NCBI RefSeq assembly: GCF_002105155.1
Contig: NW_019028990.1
Location: forward strand, 737,501 to 801,500
Source: Lobosporangium transversale
Lineage: Eukaryota; Mortierellomycota; Mortierellomycetes; Mortierellales; Mortierellaceae
Length of the DNA stretch: 64,000 nucleotides
Direction: 5' to 3'
Part shown: positions 14,957 to 27,254 of the stretch, in pieces
How the letters are laid out: the number at the start of each line of letters is the position of its first letter
How positions within the stretch are numbered: the stretch's first letter is position 1
The notes under the pieces: generated by a model
Database searches by the model: none
The model's input: only the letters and a program-made list of their open reading frames with translations
Told to the model about the DNA's origin: nothing
Translations under genes and position numbers: made by a program

Positions 14957-17170
14957 ATGAGCTCAAGTAGTAACTCACAAAGTGCAAATGACGCAGCAGT
15001 AGAAGCAGTAGCAACGTCATCTAATGCCAGTGCTAATGCCATGCTCTCGCCCTATATTGCGTCTTCTGGCACATCTCCTTTGCAGACAGCTACATCACCC
15101 AGACTAATGCCTACCAAGTCAAGGCCGACTACAGCACTTGTCTTTGACCAACCTACACAACAGCAGCAGCACAATCAAAACGACACAGAGTCACTTTCAA
15201 GCGACGAGTTTGTTTTATCTTCAGCTTCTTCTATGACTAAAGGAAAGGGAAAGGCTGCTTCTGTGAACTTGACTGCTCGTGGGCTCAAGGGTCTTGCTCT
15301 ATTGTCACCATCACAGGAGGAGGTCATCCCGACACAGACTTATCATCGTTTCCCTGGCCTAGGCTTTGACCATGATCATGATCAGGATGTTCATTCAGAG
15401 AGCAGCGACGATGCAGCAGATGGTCGATTAACAGATAATGAGGGTGAGCAGAGTCATTATCGAGACAGCAGAACAGGGACACCAGTGATAGCTGCTGGAC
15501 ACGCACATTCACATACACATACACATTCACATACACACACACATTCACATGGCCCTGTTCAAGATCATAGCTCTAGCCCTACAACTGCTCTGCAATCATT
15601 ACGAAAGATTGAAGAAAATGACAAAGATGAACGTCGTTATCGCGTAACAGCAATGACTTTAGCTACGGATCTTGACCAACAGAGCGAAGGAGGCGATAAT
15701 TCTGATACCCATCCTGAAGCCGCATTGAACGCCACGCAGATTCAAGGTATTGTGTAAAAGTACATATAAGGGGGAAAAAAGTTTGTTAGTTAATTCTAAT
15801 ATGTAATGTCCAATATCTAATCTTTATCTCCATTTTGTTCGTTTAATCAGATAAATTAAAAGTCTTAAAACCAAAGTCAAAGTCTGGCAGGCCAAAGTCG
15901 CAACTAAAAAGGTCAATGTCGACAAAGTCATATGACTCAGATGATATTTCCGACAATTATGGTGGCTATAAGAAACATAGTGCAGGGGAAGACCATACGA
16001 CCGTTGCATGGACAGCGCATCGTAAACATTTCTTTATTCTAAGCAGTGCAGGCAAACCAATTTATGCACGATATGGGGACGAGTCAAGGATATCGAGCTA
16101 CATGGGCGTGATCCAAGCCTTGATCAGCTTCTTTGCCGATAATGATGATTCGATCCGGTGCATCAATGCTGGGCAACACCGATTTGTCTTTTTACTTAAA
16201 CCGCCTTTATATCTCGTATGTGTTTCCCGATCAGGGGAATCCGAGACACAGGTAAAGAATATAGTCTAAAAAGAGCGGGTTTGGCATGTACGTAGCCCTG
16301 TTACTAATCCACATTGGTGCTTTTTTATGATTTGTTTTCTTTAGCTAAGGGATCAGCTCAATTATCTCTATGCACAAATTATCAGTGTTTTAACACATTC
16401 ACAAATGACACGAATTTTTGAACAGCGCAACAACTTTGATCTAAGGGGACTCATCGGTGGAACTGAGATTTTTCTGGATAGTCTCGGCAAATTAATGAAT
16501 AGCTATCCAGGATTCATGCTCGGAGCCATTCAATGTCTAACTATGCCTAAAGCTCTGCGTGATAAAGTAGGCACAGTCCTTGGACGAGCCAAATGCAAAG
16601 TAATATGATCGCATCTCAAGTACAGGACAATGCAGAGGAGATTTGTTTATTATTATTATTTTAGGAAGTTAGGTTCATTTTCACTTATATTTTCGCCTAC
16701 TTGGAATATTTGTATTTTGAATAGCCATTACTGTATGCCATCCTATTGACTCCTACGCAGCTGATCACATTGCTGCGTCCACGGACACATTCGATGCATC
16801 CTGCAGACCTTCATTTGATTTTCAACCTGCTTTCAGGATCAACAACGTTTGAAAGTTCTGAATCCTGGACTCCGATCTGCTTACCTAAATTTAACAACAA
16901 GAGCTTTCTACATGCTTATATCTGCTACATTGCCAAACGAGTCTGTATGCTCTTGATCTCACCGGACAAGGACAGCTTCTTTGAGATGTCAAGTGTGAAA
17001 CAAAAGGTCGTTGAGGGTCTCGAGGCTGGCGGCATGTTGGCTTCTTTAGAGAGTTATGCAGCAGCAGGATCTAGAGGTGGATTTGCTGTGGGTAAGTATT
17101 CAATACTCTTTTTTTTTTTTTTTTTTTTATCTTTATAAGGTTGAAAGCCAATTAATAACTCATTTTCTTG

Positions 17171-17201
<31 letters not shown>

Positions 17202-17660
17202 GATACGGGTATCCCAGGATTGCGCCATTTTCTGTACAAGTCTCGAACAAATGTCCAATTCACAATGCCTGAATTGACAGATGCTTATAGCAGCTTGAGT
17301 GCTAAAAAGCGCCTTCTCCGGCAATATCAGCATATGCATGAGAGAATGCACAGGAAAACGCGCCCACTAAAGCTGCTGTATCACGTGGGGGAAAATGAAA
17401 CCATGCTTGGCTGGGTAAGCAAGACTATGTTTTGAAAGTTAAAAAAAAAATTACAGACACTAATAACTTTTGACTCTCCACTCTGGGAATGATTTTTATT
17501 ATTGCAGATCACAAATAGTTTCGAGCTCTATGCCGCATTCGGCCCTCTCGTCTCCAAGAGTGCAGTGGTCCTCATGTCCAATAAGCTTCTCAAATGGATA
17601 CGGAAACAGGAAGATAGTCTATTAATCCTAAACTCTCCCAGCTTTGAAAAGTTCAAATAG
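14957..17660 (+). CDS. MON1: Vacuolar fusion protein MON1
   Basis: Subunit of the Mon1-Ccz1 complex, the guanine-nucleotide exchange factor that activates Rab7/Ypt7 on late endosomes, autophagosomes and vacuoles. Six exons (14957-15746, 15851-16251, 16345-16599, 16725-17091, 17200-17414, 17508-17660) give 726 residues. The first 330 are low-complexity Ser/Thr/Asp-rich and include a His-rich run HSHTHTHSHTHTHSH. The conserved part starts at HRKHFFILSSAGKPIYARYG (first longin domain). It continues through CVSRSGESE, LYAQIISVLT, FDLRGLIGGTE and the second longin domain (RPRTHSMHPADLHLI), and ends with the third (GLRHFLYKS to ELYAAFGPLVSK). Intron 4 consists largely of a T run and an A run. It ends tail-to-tail with SPT5, 160 nt away. 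Confidence 0.96.
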
Positions 17661-17820
17661 CAATAATAATAATACTACTAATAATAACAACAATTGTCCC
17701 GCCGACAGAAAAAAAAAAGCCTTCATTGATGCATTCTTCATAGTTTGTAGTAATAAACAATTTGACCCAGTTTTCCTAATTGATTAGCGATGCAAAAAAC
17801 AAATGTGATAAAGCTAGACT

Positions 17821-20800
17821 CTATTTACCAAGGTACTTGCCCAGGACTGACATTGTCAGCACCTTGTACATGTTCTCACCCCTCAAGCTGACAATTCCAT
17901 CCTGCACATCAACGCCCATTAAAGTGCCCAATGCACCACGATGCTCACCAGACAAAACTTTGACACCATCATTCTTGACAGGCGCCACAGGTTTGAGATA
18001 CTGTATTGGGATTTGGACAGTCTTGCCGTCCTCTGCTCCGCCCATCAGATGGACATCACACATTGCCGTAGATGACAATGCGTTCCTTGGCGGAACTCGG
18101 GTGGTTCGGCCCACCATATCATTGTACTTGCCTCCTTCGAATGATGAACCTTCTTGACTACTCGTAATCTTGACCTCGATGTCTGTTGTGGCCCAGTCAT
18201 ACGACGGTGCATTGGACCCATTTGCGCCTCCTGCTCCCGAACCATACCCAGGAACCTGGCCACCATGTGAGTCAATGCCGGAGTAGTCCCCTCCTGTTGG
18301 CATGAAAGGTGTTTGCGGAAAGTGACTAGCAGGTGTCATAGGCGCAGAAGGACCTGCTGGTGTTTGAGGGGTTTGATTTGCACCAGGAGTAGACATCGAC
18401 TGTAGCCTAGAATTGGAGGCAGCTGGTGTTGCGCCAGGCGTCGTAACACTTGCAGCATGTGATCCACCATTGCTGTTGGCATGTGAACCACCATGACCAC
18501 CACTAGATCCTAATGAAGAAGCTGCAGGGGTTTGAGGGAAATTGTTGCTGCTAGGTGTGGGTGCAGAGTCATAGCTGGATGAAGGTCCAGGGGTGTAAGG
18601 ATAATTTGAGAAAGGTGCTGGTGAGGGTGCCCCAAAGGGCCCTGGCGTGGACACGCTGCGGTTCATCCAGTCCCCACTGGCAGCAGGTGTCTGAGGGAAA
18701 CTGCCAGATCCAGATCCAGAGTCTGCCTTGTCGCCCCAAGCATTGTATCCTCCAGATCCGGAGCTTCCGTTATTTTGATTACTAGAGCCAGAATCTGAAT
18801 CACCCCAGGCGGACCCGCGTGCCGGAGTTCTGCTACCAGAGTCCCAAGCATGACTGGAAGAGCGGCTGCCGCTATCCCATGCAGAGGAGCCACCATATCG
18901 AGGCGTCTTGGACCCGACATCCCATGCTGGCGTCTGAGATCCATCAGCATATGGATTAGGCGTCCTGGAGCTAGCACTCCATGCAGGAGTCTTTGAACCA
19001 GCGTTCCAAGCAGGTGTTCGTGAACCCGAGTTCCAGGCAGGTGTTCTTGACCCAGAGTGCATGGGTGTCATATCTCCTCTCATGGGTGTCATACCACCGT
19101 AGCCACCATAGCCACCGTAGCTGCCTGCACGAGGAGTGGATGGTGGGTTCATTTCTGCCATGCTTGATACTGGCGTCGTAGTTCCATTGGCACTAGAGAT
19201 TAAAACAAATTATAATCAATATTGTTAATAATGGTGATGATACTGGATTTGTCCCTACACAATACATGACATCTTTCGGAATATGAACGTACTTTGTAAT
19301 AGCTAATTTGACCTTCTCAACTGTAATGATACGGCAGTTGGTATGGAGTTCGACACGGGCAGTCGTATCAGTCGCATCCTTCACAATACCAAGATAGCCC
19401 TTATGAGGTCCACGAATAATTGTCACGGTTTTGTCGATCAATGGATCACGACCACCTCGTCCGCGACCCATCATCATGCCTCCACCCCGGCCACCACGTC
19501 CGTTGAAACCGCCACGGTTCATGTTCATCATAGCAGGATTCATAGTATCGAGACGCATGCCTGGTTGAGATCGACTCTTGGATGCCATACTGACAATAAG
19601 ACGCGTCGATTGCACAAACACTCCGTTATTCTCCATGTACTCTCTGTTATAGATAAAGGCGAATGTCCTGAATAGATGTAAAATTTTACCCTCACGCATC
19701 TAACGGGATCCAAAGACATCAATATCAGCTTCATTCCCAAGCCTGATAAAAAAAAGAAAAAATTAACATTCCGCAAGAGTAGAACTTACAGCACCGCCGA
19801 TTTCCTTCACAGAATCACCATCTTGAATACTATTTCCCTCGCCATCCGTGGCAATAGCTCGTGAAGAGTCCCGCTTCTGGGTAATGAGATGAGGTTCTAC
19901 TTCTCTCGTAAGACCACTCTGATCTAAGATACGAGCAAACCCGCGTTCGACCTTATAAATGACTCCAACAGTGGATGCGCTATATATAGAAAGAAATGAT
20001 GAGTAAGCTGTTGAGATAATATAGACTTCATACAAGTCGATGTTTAGCATTCTTACTCGAGCTGAACGAAATCATGTGTCTCGTATTGTCCGATGGTCCC
20101 TGTTCCAGTGGAGACATTGGCAGCCATTTGAAGATCCTTTGAAAACACCTGAATATCCTTGACGTTCAGGTCGGTAACTACAGTGACAACGCTGTCCTCG
20201 ATCTTAATAATCAGACCAGTCTCGTCCTTATACTTGCCGTTTACAACCTTCACATGATCTCCCTCTTTGAATAACTTTCGAAGTTGTGTTGGAGGAAATT
20301 TAAGAACGCTGCCTTTGAGATCGTCGGCAAGGGGACGCACCATGATCATATCGCTGCTCACAGAGTCAACCACACCATGGACATGCTTCAGCTCTCCTTC
20401 CGTCACTTCTACTTTTTCTCCCGGTTGGAAATGACTAGTCACCGAGGCACCCATAGCCGATAACGCAACCGCGGATAGGTCCAAACCGCCATCTTCGTCA
20501 TCAATACCGCCTTTGGCGAACTTTTGGATTTCGTCCAGAGTTGGATTGATGTTCTCAGTAATCAGGCTGGAGATTTTCATGTCCTTCTCAAGATATCCCT
20601 CTCGGAAAACATCATTGTTCCAAACATACACACCTCTGCCTCTGGACGTGGGCTTGTTGAGCTTATCCACTTTTTCTGCTTCTCGAGCATTAAACAGTTT
20701 CGGTGGAGGTCTCGCTGCGAGTACGTTGCTGGGTGGTTTGCGCTTATTATTTCCAAGACCATAGGATGAATCTGAACGAGGTGTCATGTCCAGACGAGGA

Positions 20801-21852
20801 ATAAGCTTGACCTTGGCCATATCTCCCGAGTCTGCGATATCTAAAATCTATTAGTAACGGATATTAACATATATATCAGTATCAAAGTTCCATTACCTTT
20901 AATACAAAGTTAGTGCTATCCACAGTAGTTCATGGTTTACCTGTGCAAGATCCGAGGCATACTTTCCACGTTTGATACGAACCCAGGTTCCGGGTCGAAT
21001 CTCAGACTCTTTGTGTTTGACTTTGAGCACATCTGTCATCTCCTTTATTGGTACAAGTGTCAGCCTTCCTGCAAAGACATTGTTGAGTCCTTGAAGAGCC
21101 TATGAAACCAGATGAAAATCAAAATATGAAGAGGGCATTTAATTCAGCTGCCGAACAATCATTTAAAATTTTTTGATGACTTGATCTTTTAAGGTATAGA
21201 TAGCAACTTACAGCTTGGACGTTAGCTTGACGTAAGCACTCAATATAGATATAGCCTTTGAGCGACTCGCGACAAAACACTGCGGAGATTTCGAGTGGTT
21301 GCGCCGAATACTCAGTATCAAAGAACTTTCGCATGAGTGAAAAGACAATGTCCTTTTCTTTGCCAGGTTTGCAGCGAACCATCCAGAGATGTGGTGATTG
21401 GACATCGGGCATGAGCAGTTGCTGAGGAATATCTTCTTGCTGGCCTTGGAATGCTCTGCGGGGCGCATAATCACGTCGGCCGTATCTTTCTTTAAATCGG
21501 GCAGCTTGTTCTTCCAGATCTACATCGTCTTCTTCGCGTCGTCTACGGTCCAAATCTAGATGTCTAGATGCCCTCGTTGCTTCCGCTGCTTCATCCTGTT
21601 CGTCTGCAATGAAACCATCTCCAGCGCCATATTCATCCTCGTCCTCCTCTTCATCCTCATCCTCGTCATCAACTTCGGCTTCCATATCAAGATAAGGATT
21701 GTGTGCACGCTTTTGTTTCTTGCTGCGTTTCTGTTGGACAGACATAATCGGCATCAATACGTAAAAATAAACAAAGGAGAGAAATGTTCAAGCCGGTATG
21801 ATTTATCAGTATAAGGCTTTTGGAGCATGACGACTCAAGGAAAATTTGCCAT

Positions 21853-21887
<35 letters not shown>

Positions 21888-22152
21888 GATCAGATAGAGT
21901 GCTTACAGATACATTATCGTCTTCATATTCTTCATCCTCCTCCTCCTCCTCGTCGTCGTCATCATCATCATCATCGTCATCATCATCATCATCATCATCA
22001 CGTTTCTTGTTACGACGATGCTTTCTACTACTATTGCTGCTTCTCTGTCTGGGTGACTCCTCCTCCATATCAGAGTCATCGTCCTGGTCACGAGATTTGC
22101 CCAGGTTCTCGTACTCCTCGTCCTCGTCGTGGTCACTATCGTGGCGGGACAT
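17821..22152 (-). CDS. SPT5: Transcription elongation factor SPT5
   Basis: Large DSIF subunit that binds RNA polymerase II with Spt4 and controls pausing, processivity and capping. Seven exons (22152-21907, 21730-21212, 21099-20941, 20847-20057, 19979-19790, 19699-19293, 19192-17821) close to 1227 residues. Order: acidic N-terminus with about 16 consecutive Asp, the NGN domain ([14 protein letters not shown] through [10 protein letters not shown]), several KOW domains ([58 protein letters not shown]), and an RGG-like patch ([12 protein letters not shown]). The C-terminal repeat region is built on SRTPAWNSG-type nonapeptides like those of fission yeast, targets of Cdk9. A Pro/Ser/Gly-rich spacer and a final KOW ([13 protein letters not shown]) follow. 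The start matches the acidic leader typical of SPT5. Confidence 0.98.
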
Positions 22153-23638
22153 GGCTTATATTTGTTGTATTATAAAGTGGTGTAGTATATGGTAAAGGCC
22201 CTGGTGTTCGTCTGCCTATTTTGTCGTCCCAGTCGTCTTTGCTCTGACTGTTTACTGATTTATGGGTTGGTTGCCTTGAGAGAGGATACCAAGTTTACTA
22301 ATTCCTGTAATCGAATACTTTGTACCTTCGGGAAACACTCGAGCTAATTCGCGTAGATCAGCAGATTTGACTAAGCTGCAGTTGTGACAGTATAAATGCG
22401 ATTATGTGTGATGAATAAAGGAATTACTAATAACAAATAGTGGGACCAGGGAAAAAAGTGCTAGTGGTGAGGAAGGAAGATGGGAAGAGAGGAGAAATAT
22501 AGAAAAAAGAGAAAGAAAGAGGAGAAAGGAACGATGAGCTCAAAATCTGAATCTGCAGCTGCTTTTATACTATCGTTTTTTTTTGTTAAAGGCATCTTTT
22601 TTTTTTTTTTTTTTTTTTTTTGCCCAAATGGGAAGTGCACCCTAACATGCACATGCAGAATACGATTCATCCCTTTTCTGCACTTTGAGTCTCAAACATA
22701 AATGCACGTGCCCGCTCTTTTAATGCACCTTAAACGCCAATGTTGCGGCTGATATCAGCTTTTTACTTTCCTTCATGGTCTAGGCGACCTTCTCCTCTGG
22801 TTTTCTCTTCTCCGACTCCTATGCTTTACCCTTGCAGCTCGCGAACGAAGAGAAAGCTGTGGAGGGATGCTGTTCACAAAGGAAGGACCGAACAGATCAT
22901 TAGAACCTTCCTTGGCTGAGACACAGGCTGGAGTCTCAATATAAACCCTAGTGATGAGATGTAAACCCTAGCACAACTGCTGGTTGGTGTTCATGTGCAG
23001 AGAAAATACAGTCATAGCCTACATTAATACAAAGAGTTCTTTCAGGCAAACGACTTTATGTAAACTTACACGCATGAAGTAGACCACACCTACTTGGCTT
23101 CTACATTCAATTCCTACAGCAGAAAAAGTAGACTCTCGTCATGCAAAATTGGTCAGGGACGTTTCAATACTCTGAATTTTTTCAAGACAGCGGCAATGAG
23201 CGGTTGTATTACATCTGCGATACCCTGTTGAGACCATTCATTCTTGAATTGTAGCAGCGACAATAATAACAATCATAGCAACAAATTCGCCAGCTGATAA
23301 TAACAAGATGTGTTCCAATGATCAGTGGGCATTGGATATGAACATCCATGCAACGCACGTGGTTGTTTCTTCAGGCACATTTTTGGTTTTAACATTGATT
23401 GCCCTGACCTATTTTTAACTGACAAAACTCCCTCTTTCTCCCCTTTTTATTCCATTTATTTTTATTTTTTAATTTTTCTCATCGCTTTTTTTATTTGTTT
23501 GATGACCATTCTCATTCACTTTTACTTTCACTTTCTTTGTCATTGATCTCCTTCCATCTAACAACCACTACGACTATCGCCACTCTACTACCATTACTAT
23601 CATCACCATCATTAACTATTAACTACATACATCCAACC
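22153..23638. other. Intergenic region between divergent SPT5 and the GPI-protein gene
   Basis: About 1.5 kb without a convincing gene. Features seen: a T run at 22598-22621, the palindromic E-box GCACGTGC at 22704-22711, two AAACCCTAG motifs at 22943 and 22963, and a pyrimidine-rich leader from 23420 to 23638. Confidence 0.6.
22943..22971 (+). promoter_or_regulatory. Paired telobox-like AAACCCTAG motifs
   Basis: Two identical AAACCCTAG copies start exactly 20 nt apart (22943-22951 and 22963-22971), about two helical turns. They lie between two divergent promoters. Telobox-type motifs recruit Myb/TRF-like factors in plants and some fungi; a role here is inference. Confidence 0.3.
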
Positions 23639-24388
23639 ATGTCTTCTTCCGCACGGATTTCGAGATCTCCTTCTCGTTTCACTTACTTCTTCCTCTTCGC
23701 TATCCTCGCTCTCTTTTTAATTACAATTGCAAGTCCTGTCCTTGCTCAGGAAGAAGAACTTCCAGTCGACCCTTCACTCCCAGAAGAACCTGCTCCAGAA
23801 GAACCTGCTCCAGAAGAACCTGCTCCTGAAGAACCTGCTCCTGAAGAACCTGCTCCTGAAGAGCCTGTCCCTACTGGTGAAAATCCACCTGTGGAAGTCC
23901 CTACAGGTGTGCCTACAGCCATCAATCCAGTGCCCTCAGCTACAGTACCTGCACCCACATCCAGCCCCACACCATTCATACCCGATCCCATCTTCTCAAC
24001 CTCAGATTCGTGTGAGGCCTGTAGACCTCAGTTCTTTGCTATCCGAAACTGCACCACACGCATTCCCACTGGGGTGAACCTGACGATGATTCAACAGGTT
24101 CTTCCATTTTATCAGTGCATCTGCCCCAATGGTGGTTCCCAGGTTGATGCGTTGCAGCAGTGCAGCATCTGTTTGCGCTCGACAGCTCAGCAATCAGCAT
24201 TGAATCTGATTTTTTACAACGTCACCAACCAGGATGTTAAGGCCATGAAGCAAGTCTGCACTGAGACCGCAGACGGTACCAAGGTACCCAGTGGGGCTGC
24301 TGGATTCTTATCCTTTATGCCCTCTGCTACTTTTACATTTGCTTCTGTTGCTGTGCTCCTTCTGTTGATGCCTTTTGGTGGACTGTAA
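23639..24388 (+). CDS. Secreted, probably GPI-anchored cysteine-containing protein
   Basis: Single-exon gene for 249 residues of unknown function, probably at the cell surface. The N-terminus (basic, then FLFAILALFLITIASPVLA) is a clear signal peptide with cleavage after VLAQ. A tandem EEPAP repeat of six units follows (residues about 45-75), then a Pro/Thr-rich stalk. A compact domain has cysteines in the pattern CEAC, NC, CIC, CSIC and several N-x-T sites. The C-terminus (GAAGFLSFMPSATF, then FASVAVLLLLMPF) is a hydrophobic tail preceded by small residues, as for GPI addition. Upstream in-frame codons from 23495 are ignored because the ATG at 23639 immediately starts the signal peptide. I recognise no named family. 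A single-pass membrane protein is the alternative. Confidence 0.85.
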   Translation: MSSSARISRSPSRFTYFFLFAILALFLITIASPVLAQEEELPVDPSLPEEPAPEEPAPEEPAPEEPAPEEPAPEEPVPTGENPPVEVPTGVPTAINPVPSATVPAPTSSPTPFIPDPIFSTSDSCEACRPQFFAIRNCTTRIPTGVNLTMIQQVLPFYQCICPNGGSQVDALQQCSICLRSTAQQSALNLIFYNVTNQDVKAMKQVCTETADGTKVPSGAAGFLSFMPSATFTFASVAVLLLLMPFGGL

Positions 24389-24889
24389 TACTACGACAAC
24401 AATTAGCATACAAATACATAGCTTTGTCATTTTCTTTTATCATAAACCACATTCGACAATAACATCCTTGATAATAATAAACTATCGTGTAAACCCATTC
24501 ATGCAGTAACAATAATAAACTTGCATTGGTATGTCAGAGCAAAGATGGTTGGTTGTCTGTGCAAGATTTAATGTGTGATGTATATGTGTTCAAAAGAAGC
24601 TGGAACTTTTGCGATAAAGCGACCAAAGGATAGTCTAATGACATAACAAATCAAAAATTGGCGGCGCTTCTTCATTAAAGAGGAACAAATCTTTTTCTTC
24701 TCATCTTGATGCTTTTTATTTGTTTTTTTTTTTTTTTTTTTTTTTGTAATAACAACAATCATTCATAGATTTCTATTTCTCTTTTTTTCATTCTCATCCC
24801 AACAACAGTTACTCCTTGCATTACCCATCTCAAACCTCCCCTCTCAATAGAAAAAAAAAAAAAAAAAAAAAAAAAACCTGTAGAAAAAA
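24389..24889. other. Intergenic spacer with T and A runs
   Basis: No gene seen. Contains a T run around 24722-24745 and an A run around 24851-24876 shortly before the next ATG. Confidence 0.55.
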
Positions 24890-25491
24890 ATGTTCGGGGG
24901 ACAGCATATCATTACGAGGCAATTGAACAAGGGTGTTTTTGGTGGCGCGAGTGGTGCTGTTCGAGGTACTCAATTTTTCTTCTCGAAGAGACACACATCT
25001 CCACCCATACGCGCCAATTTTGGCGATCATAAAACCCGTTTGTATTCTTCTGTTACACCTACACCTCCTACGAATAAGACCAATTCTACTGTTGCTACTG
25101 CTGCTTCTGATACAGTCAAAAAACTAAGCAAGTTTAAACAGTATGCAGAGCAGTTCAAGAACAAGCCTGCAAGTCATTTGATTGCCTTTGGACTCTTGCA
25201 CGAAGTGACAGCAGTGGTCCCACTTCCGATTGTTTATTTTGCATTAGCACAATCTGGTATGACCATCCCGTTCCCAGAACAGGCCATGGAGGAAGGAAAC
25301 AAATTTGTCACACGTGTGGCCAAGTACTATGGCTGGAATTTGGAAGGAGATACAGGTGCCCGCACAATGCTAAACATGGCAACAAGTTACGCGCTTGTGA
25401 AGGTAATAAATAATAAGAATGTTAAAAATATTTTTGATCAAGCAAAAGGAGATGCGAGTTGTTATTTAACTCTTTGGTTAACTCTGTTTTA

Positions 25492-25522
<31 letters not shown>

Positions 25523-25630
25523 TAGGCAGTGATGCCTTTACGATTGGCATTGTGTGCATGGATGACGCCGTGGACAGCAACCAGGGTTATATCACCCGTC
25601 ATGAGTATCTGGCGTCGATTTAGGAAATAA
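24890..25630 (+). CDS. Mitochondrial membrane protein, FLILHELTA family
   Basis: Conserved fungal mitochondrial protein of unknown biochemical role. Two exons, 24890-25402 and 25526-25630, give 205 residues. The N-terminus up to about residue 45 is basic and serine-rich (ITRQLNKGVFGGAS, FFFSKRHTS, TRLYSS), as in a matrix presequence. The diagnostic block is FKNKPASHLIAFGLLHEVTA, a variant of the FLILHELTA signature that names this family (PF10306 in my recollection), followed by the hydrophobic VVPLPIVYFALAQSGM. The second exon supplies the conserved basic C-terminus (AVMPLRLALCAW to SIWRRFRK). It is separated by an intron containing a 25-nt A run. FAM210-like proteins are distant look-alikes. 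Confidence 0.83.
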
Positions 25631-26171
25631 TGAATATTAATAAATTCACCTCGTTGGTCATTCATTGATAATGTATCATCTCTTTGGGCCATTCATGAGG
25701 ATTGCCCTTGAGAAAAATTGATAGGAACAATTGGATTAGCGGAGGTTTTGTGAAATGCGAATGTTGTTATAGACACGTTCATATTCATTTCCACGGTCTC
25801 CATTGCTCTTCCTTTTGTCCAGTAGCTTTGCTTGAGTCGTCTGAGGAAATAAGAGTCGAGGGCTGAAACAAAAAAGAATTAACTTTAGGCAATGAGGCTG
25901 TAGTGTTTATGGGCTGGATTCGTACATTTTTTTTTCTTTTTTGAGTGGTCAAACCAGGGGCCCTGCTCCCACTCGTGCGTGGGGTATGGAGATGGAGGAA
26001 AGGGCGTTGTCTACTGCCGTGAATATATTCTGCAATATCCTGTTTGCTGTTGTCCAATCTTCTCCCCCGACACTCCTTTATTTAGGGAATTTTTTAGTAT
26101 TCACTTTTTTTTTTATCCTTCCATCATCTCTTTGCATCTCTCATCCCTCATCCACCTTCCCTACTACAAAG
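25631..26171. other. Intergenic spacer before MFSD5-like gene
   Basis: A 90-codon minus-strand frame (25785-26057) is present but has no recognisable domain. A pyrimidine-rich leader (26040-26170) precedes the next start. Confidence 0.5.
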
Positions 26172-27222
26172 ATGATCACACAGAATGAGACATTCTCAAA
26201 GTTTAGGAATAACTACCTGGCTGTCTATCTGACAGTAATGAGTATGAATGGCTTGCATATCACTTCATTTGTTTAAAACTATCTTGGACCTTGGACTTGG
26301 AAGCATTTAAACACTGAACCACTTTTTTTATTTCTCCTTTGTTATTTGTACGCATAACAGTGAGCGACTGGCTGCAGGGTCCATATCTGTATGCCCTTTA
26401 TCAGAAATATGGCTTTGAGATGTATGACATCGCTGTCCTCTTCATTATTGGTTTTGTCAGCAGCGCTGTCTTTGGAACTGTCATTGCCAACACTGCAGAT
26501 GTGTGGTAAGGCTATATCATTTGGTGGAAGCAGAGTATCATAATAACAATTCCAATACACACCCACACTGATAAACAGGAAGAAAGAAAAAAAGGGTCAA
26601 TTGGTTCGAACATTTGTCTGACAAAAATATATATATATATATATATACCGATCTTTCTTTGTCCTTTGTATTATTACTCGCAGGGGTCGCAAGCGTATGG
26701 CTTTGTTGTTCTGCCTTTCCTCCTCTACCGCAAGTTTGATCCGTCTCTCACAGAACTATCAATATTTGATCCTCAGTCATCTGCTCAGTGGTCTCAGCAC
26801 TGCACTCCTGTATTGTGTCTTTGAGGCTTGGTACATCTCACAGCACCAGCGCAAGGGTAAGTAGTATTGCTTATAAAAAAGAAAAGAAGATACTTTGTAT
26901 GATTCTCACATCTCTTTTTTTTTTTTTTTTTTTTTTTTAAATTTGACAAAATAGGCTTTGCACCTGCTTTGATTGGTGCCACTTTCAGCACGGCCATCTT
27001 TTTGAATGGCTTGGTGGCTATTTTAGCTGGTATTGTCGCCAACATCGCAGTCGAGTTTTCTGGAACACTTGCAGCGCCTTTTGTTGTTAGTGCTGGCACA
27101 TTGGTGCTAGCAGCATTTTTGATCATGCGTTCATGGGAAGAGAACTATGGAGAGAGCAAGACCAATGTTACTGGATCTGTCCTCAAGAGCATGTTGGAGG
27201 GTCTCATTGTTCTCAAGAGTGG

Positions 27223-27254
<32 letters not shown>

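Noticed and set aside
21835-22195. Overlapping plus-strand Ser-rich and His-rich frames
   Set aside because: They are antisense shadows of the SPT5 poly-Asp/Glu leader.
25785-26057. 90-codon minus-strand frame as a small gene
   Set aside because: Low-complexity basic/Ser content, no recognised motif and no splice or leader support; kept as spacer.
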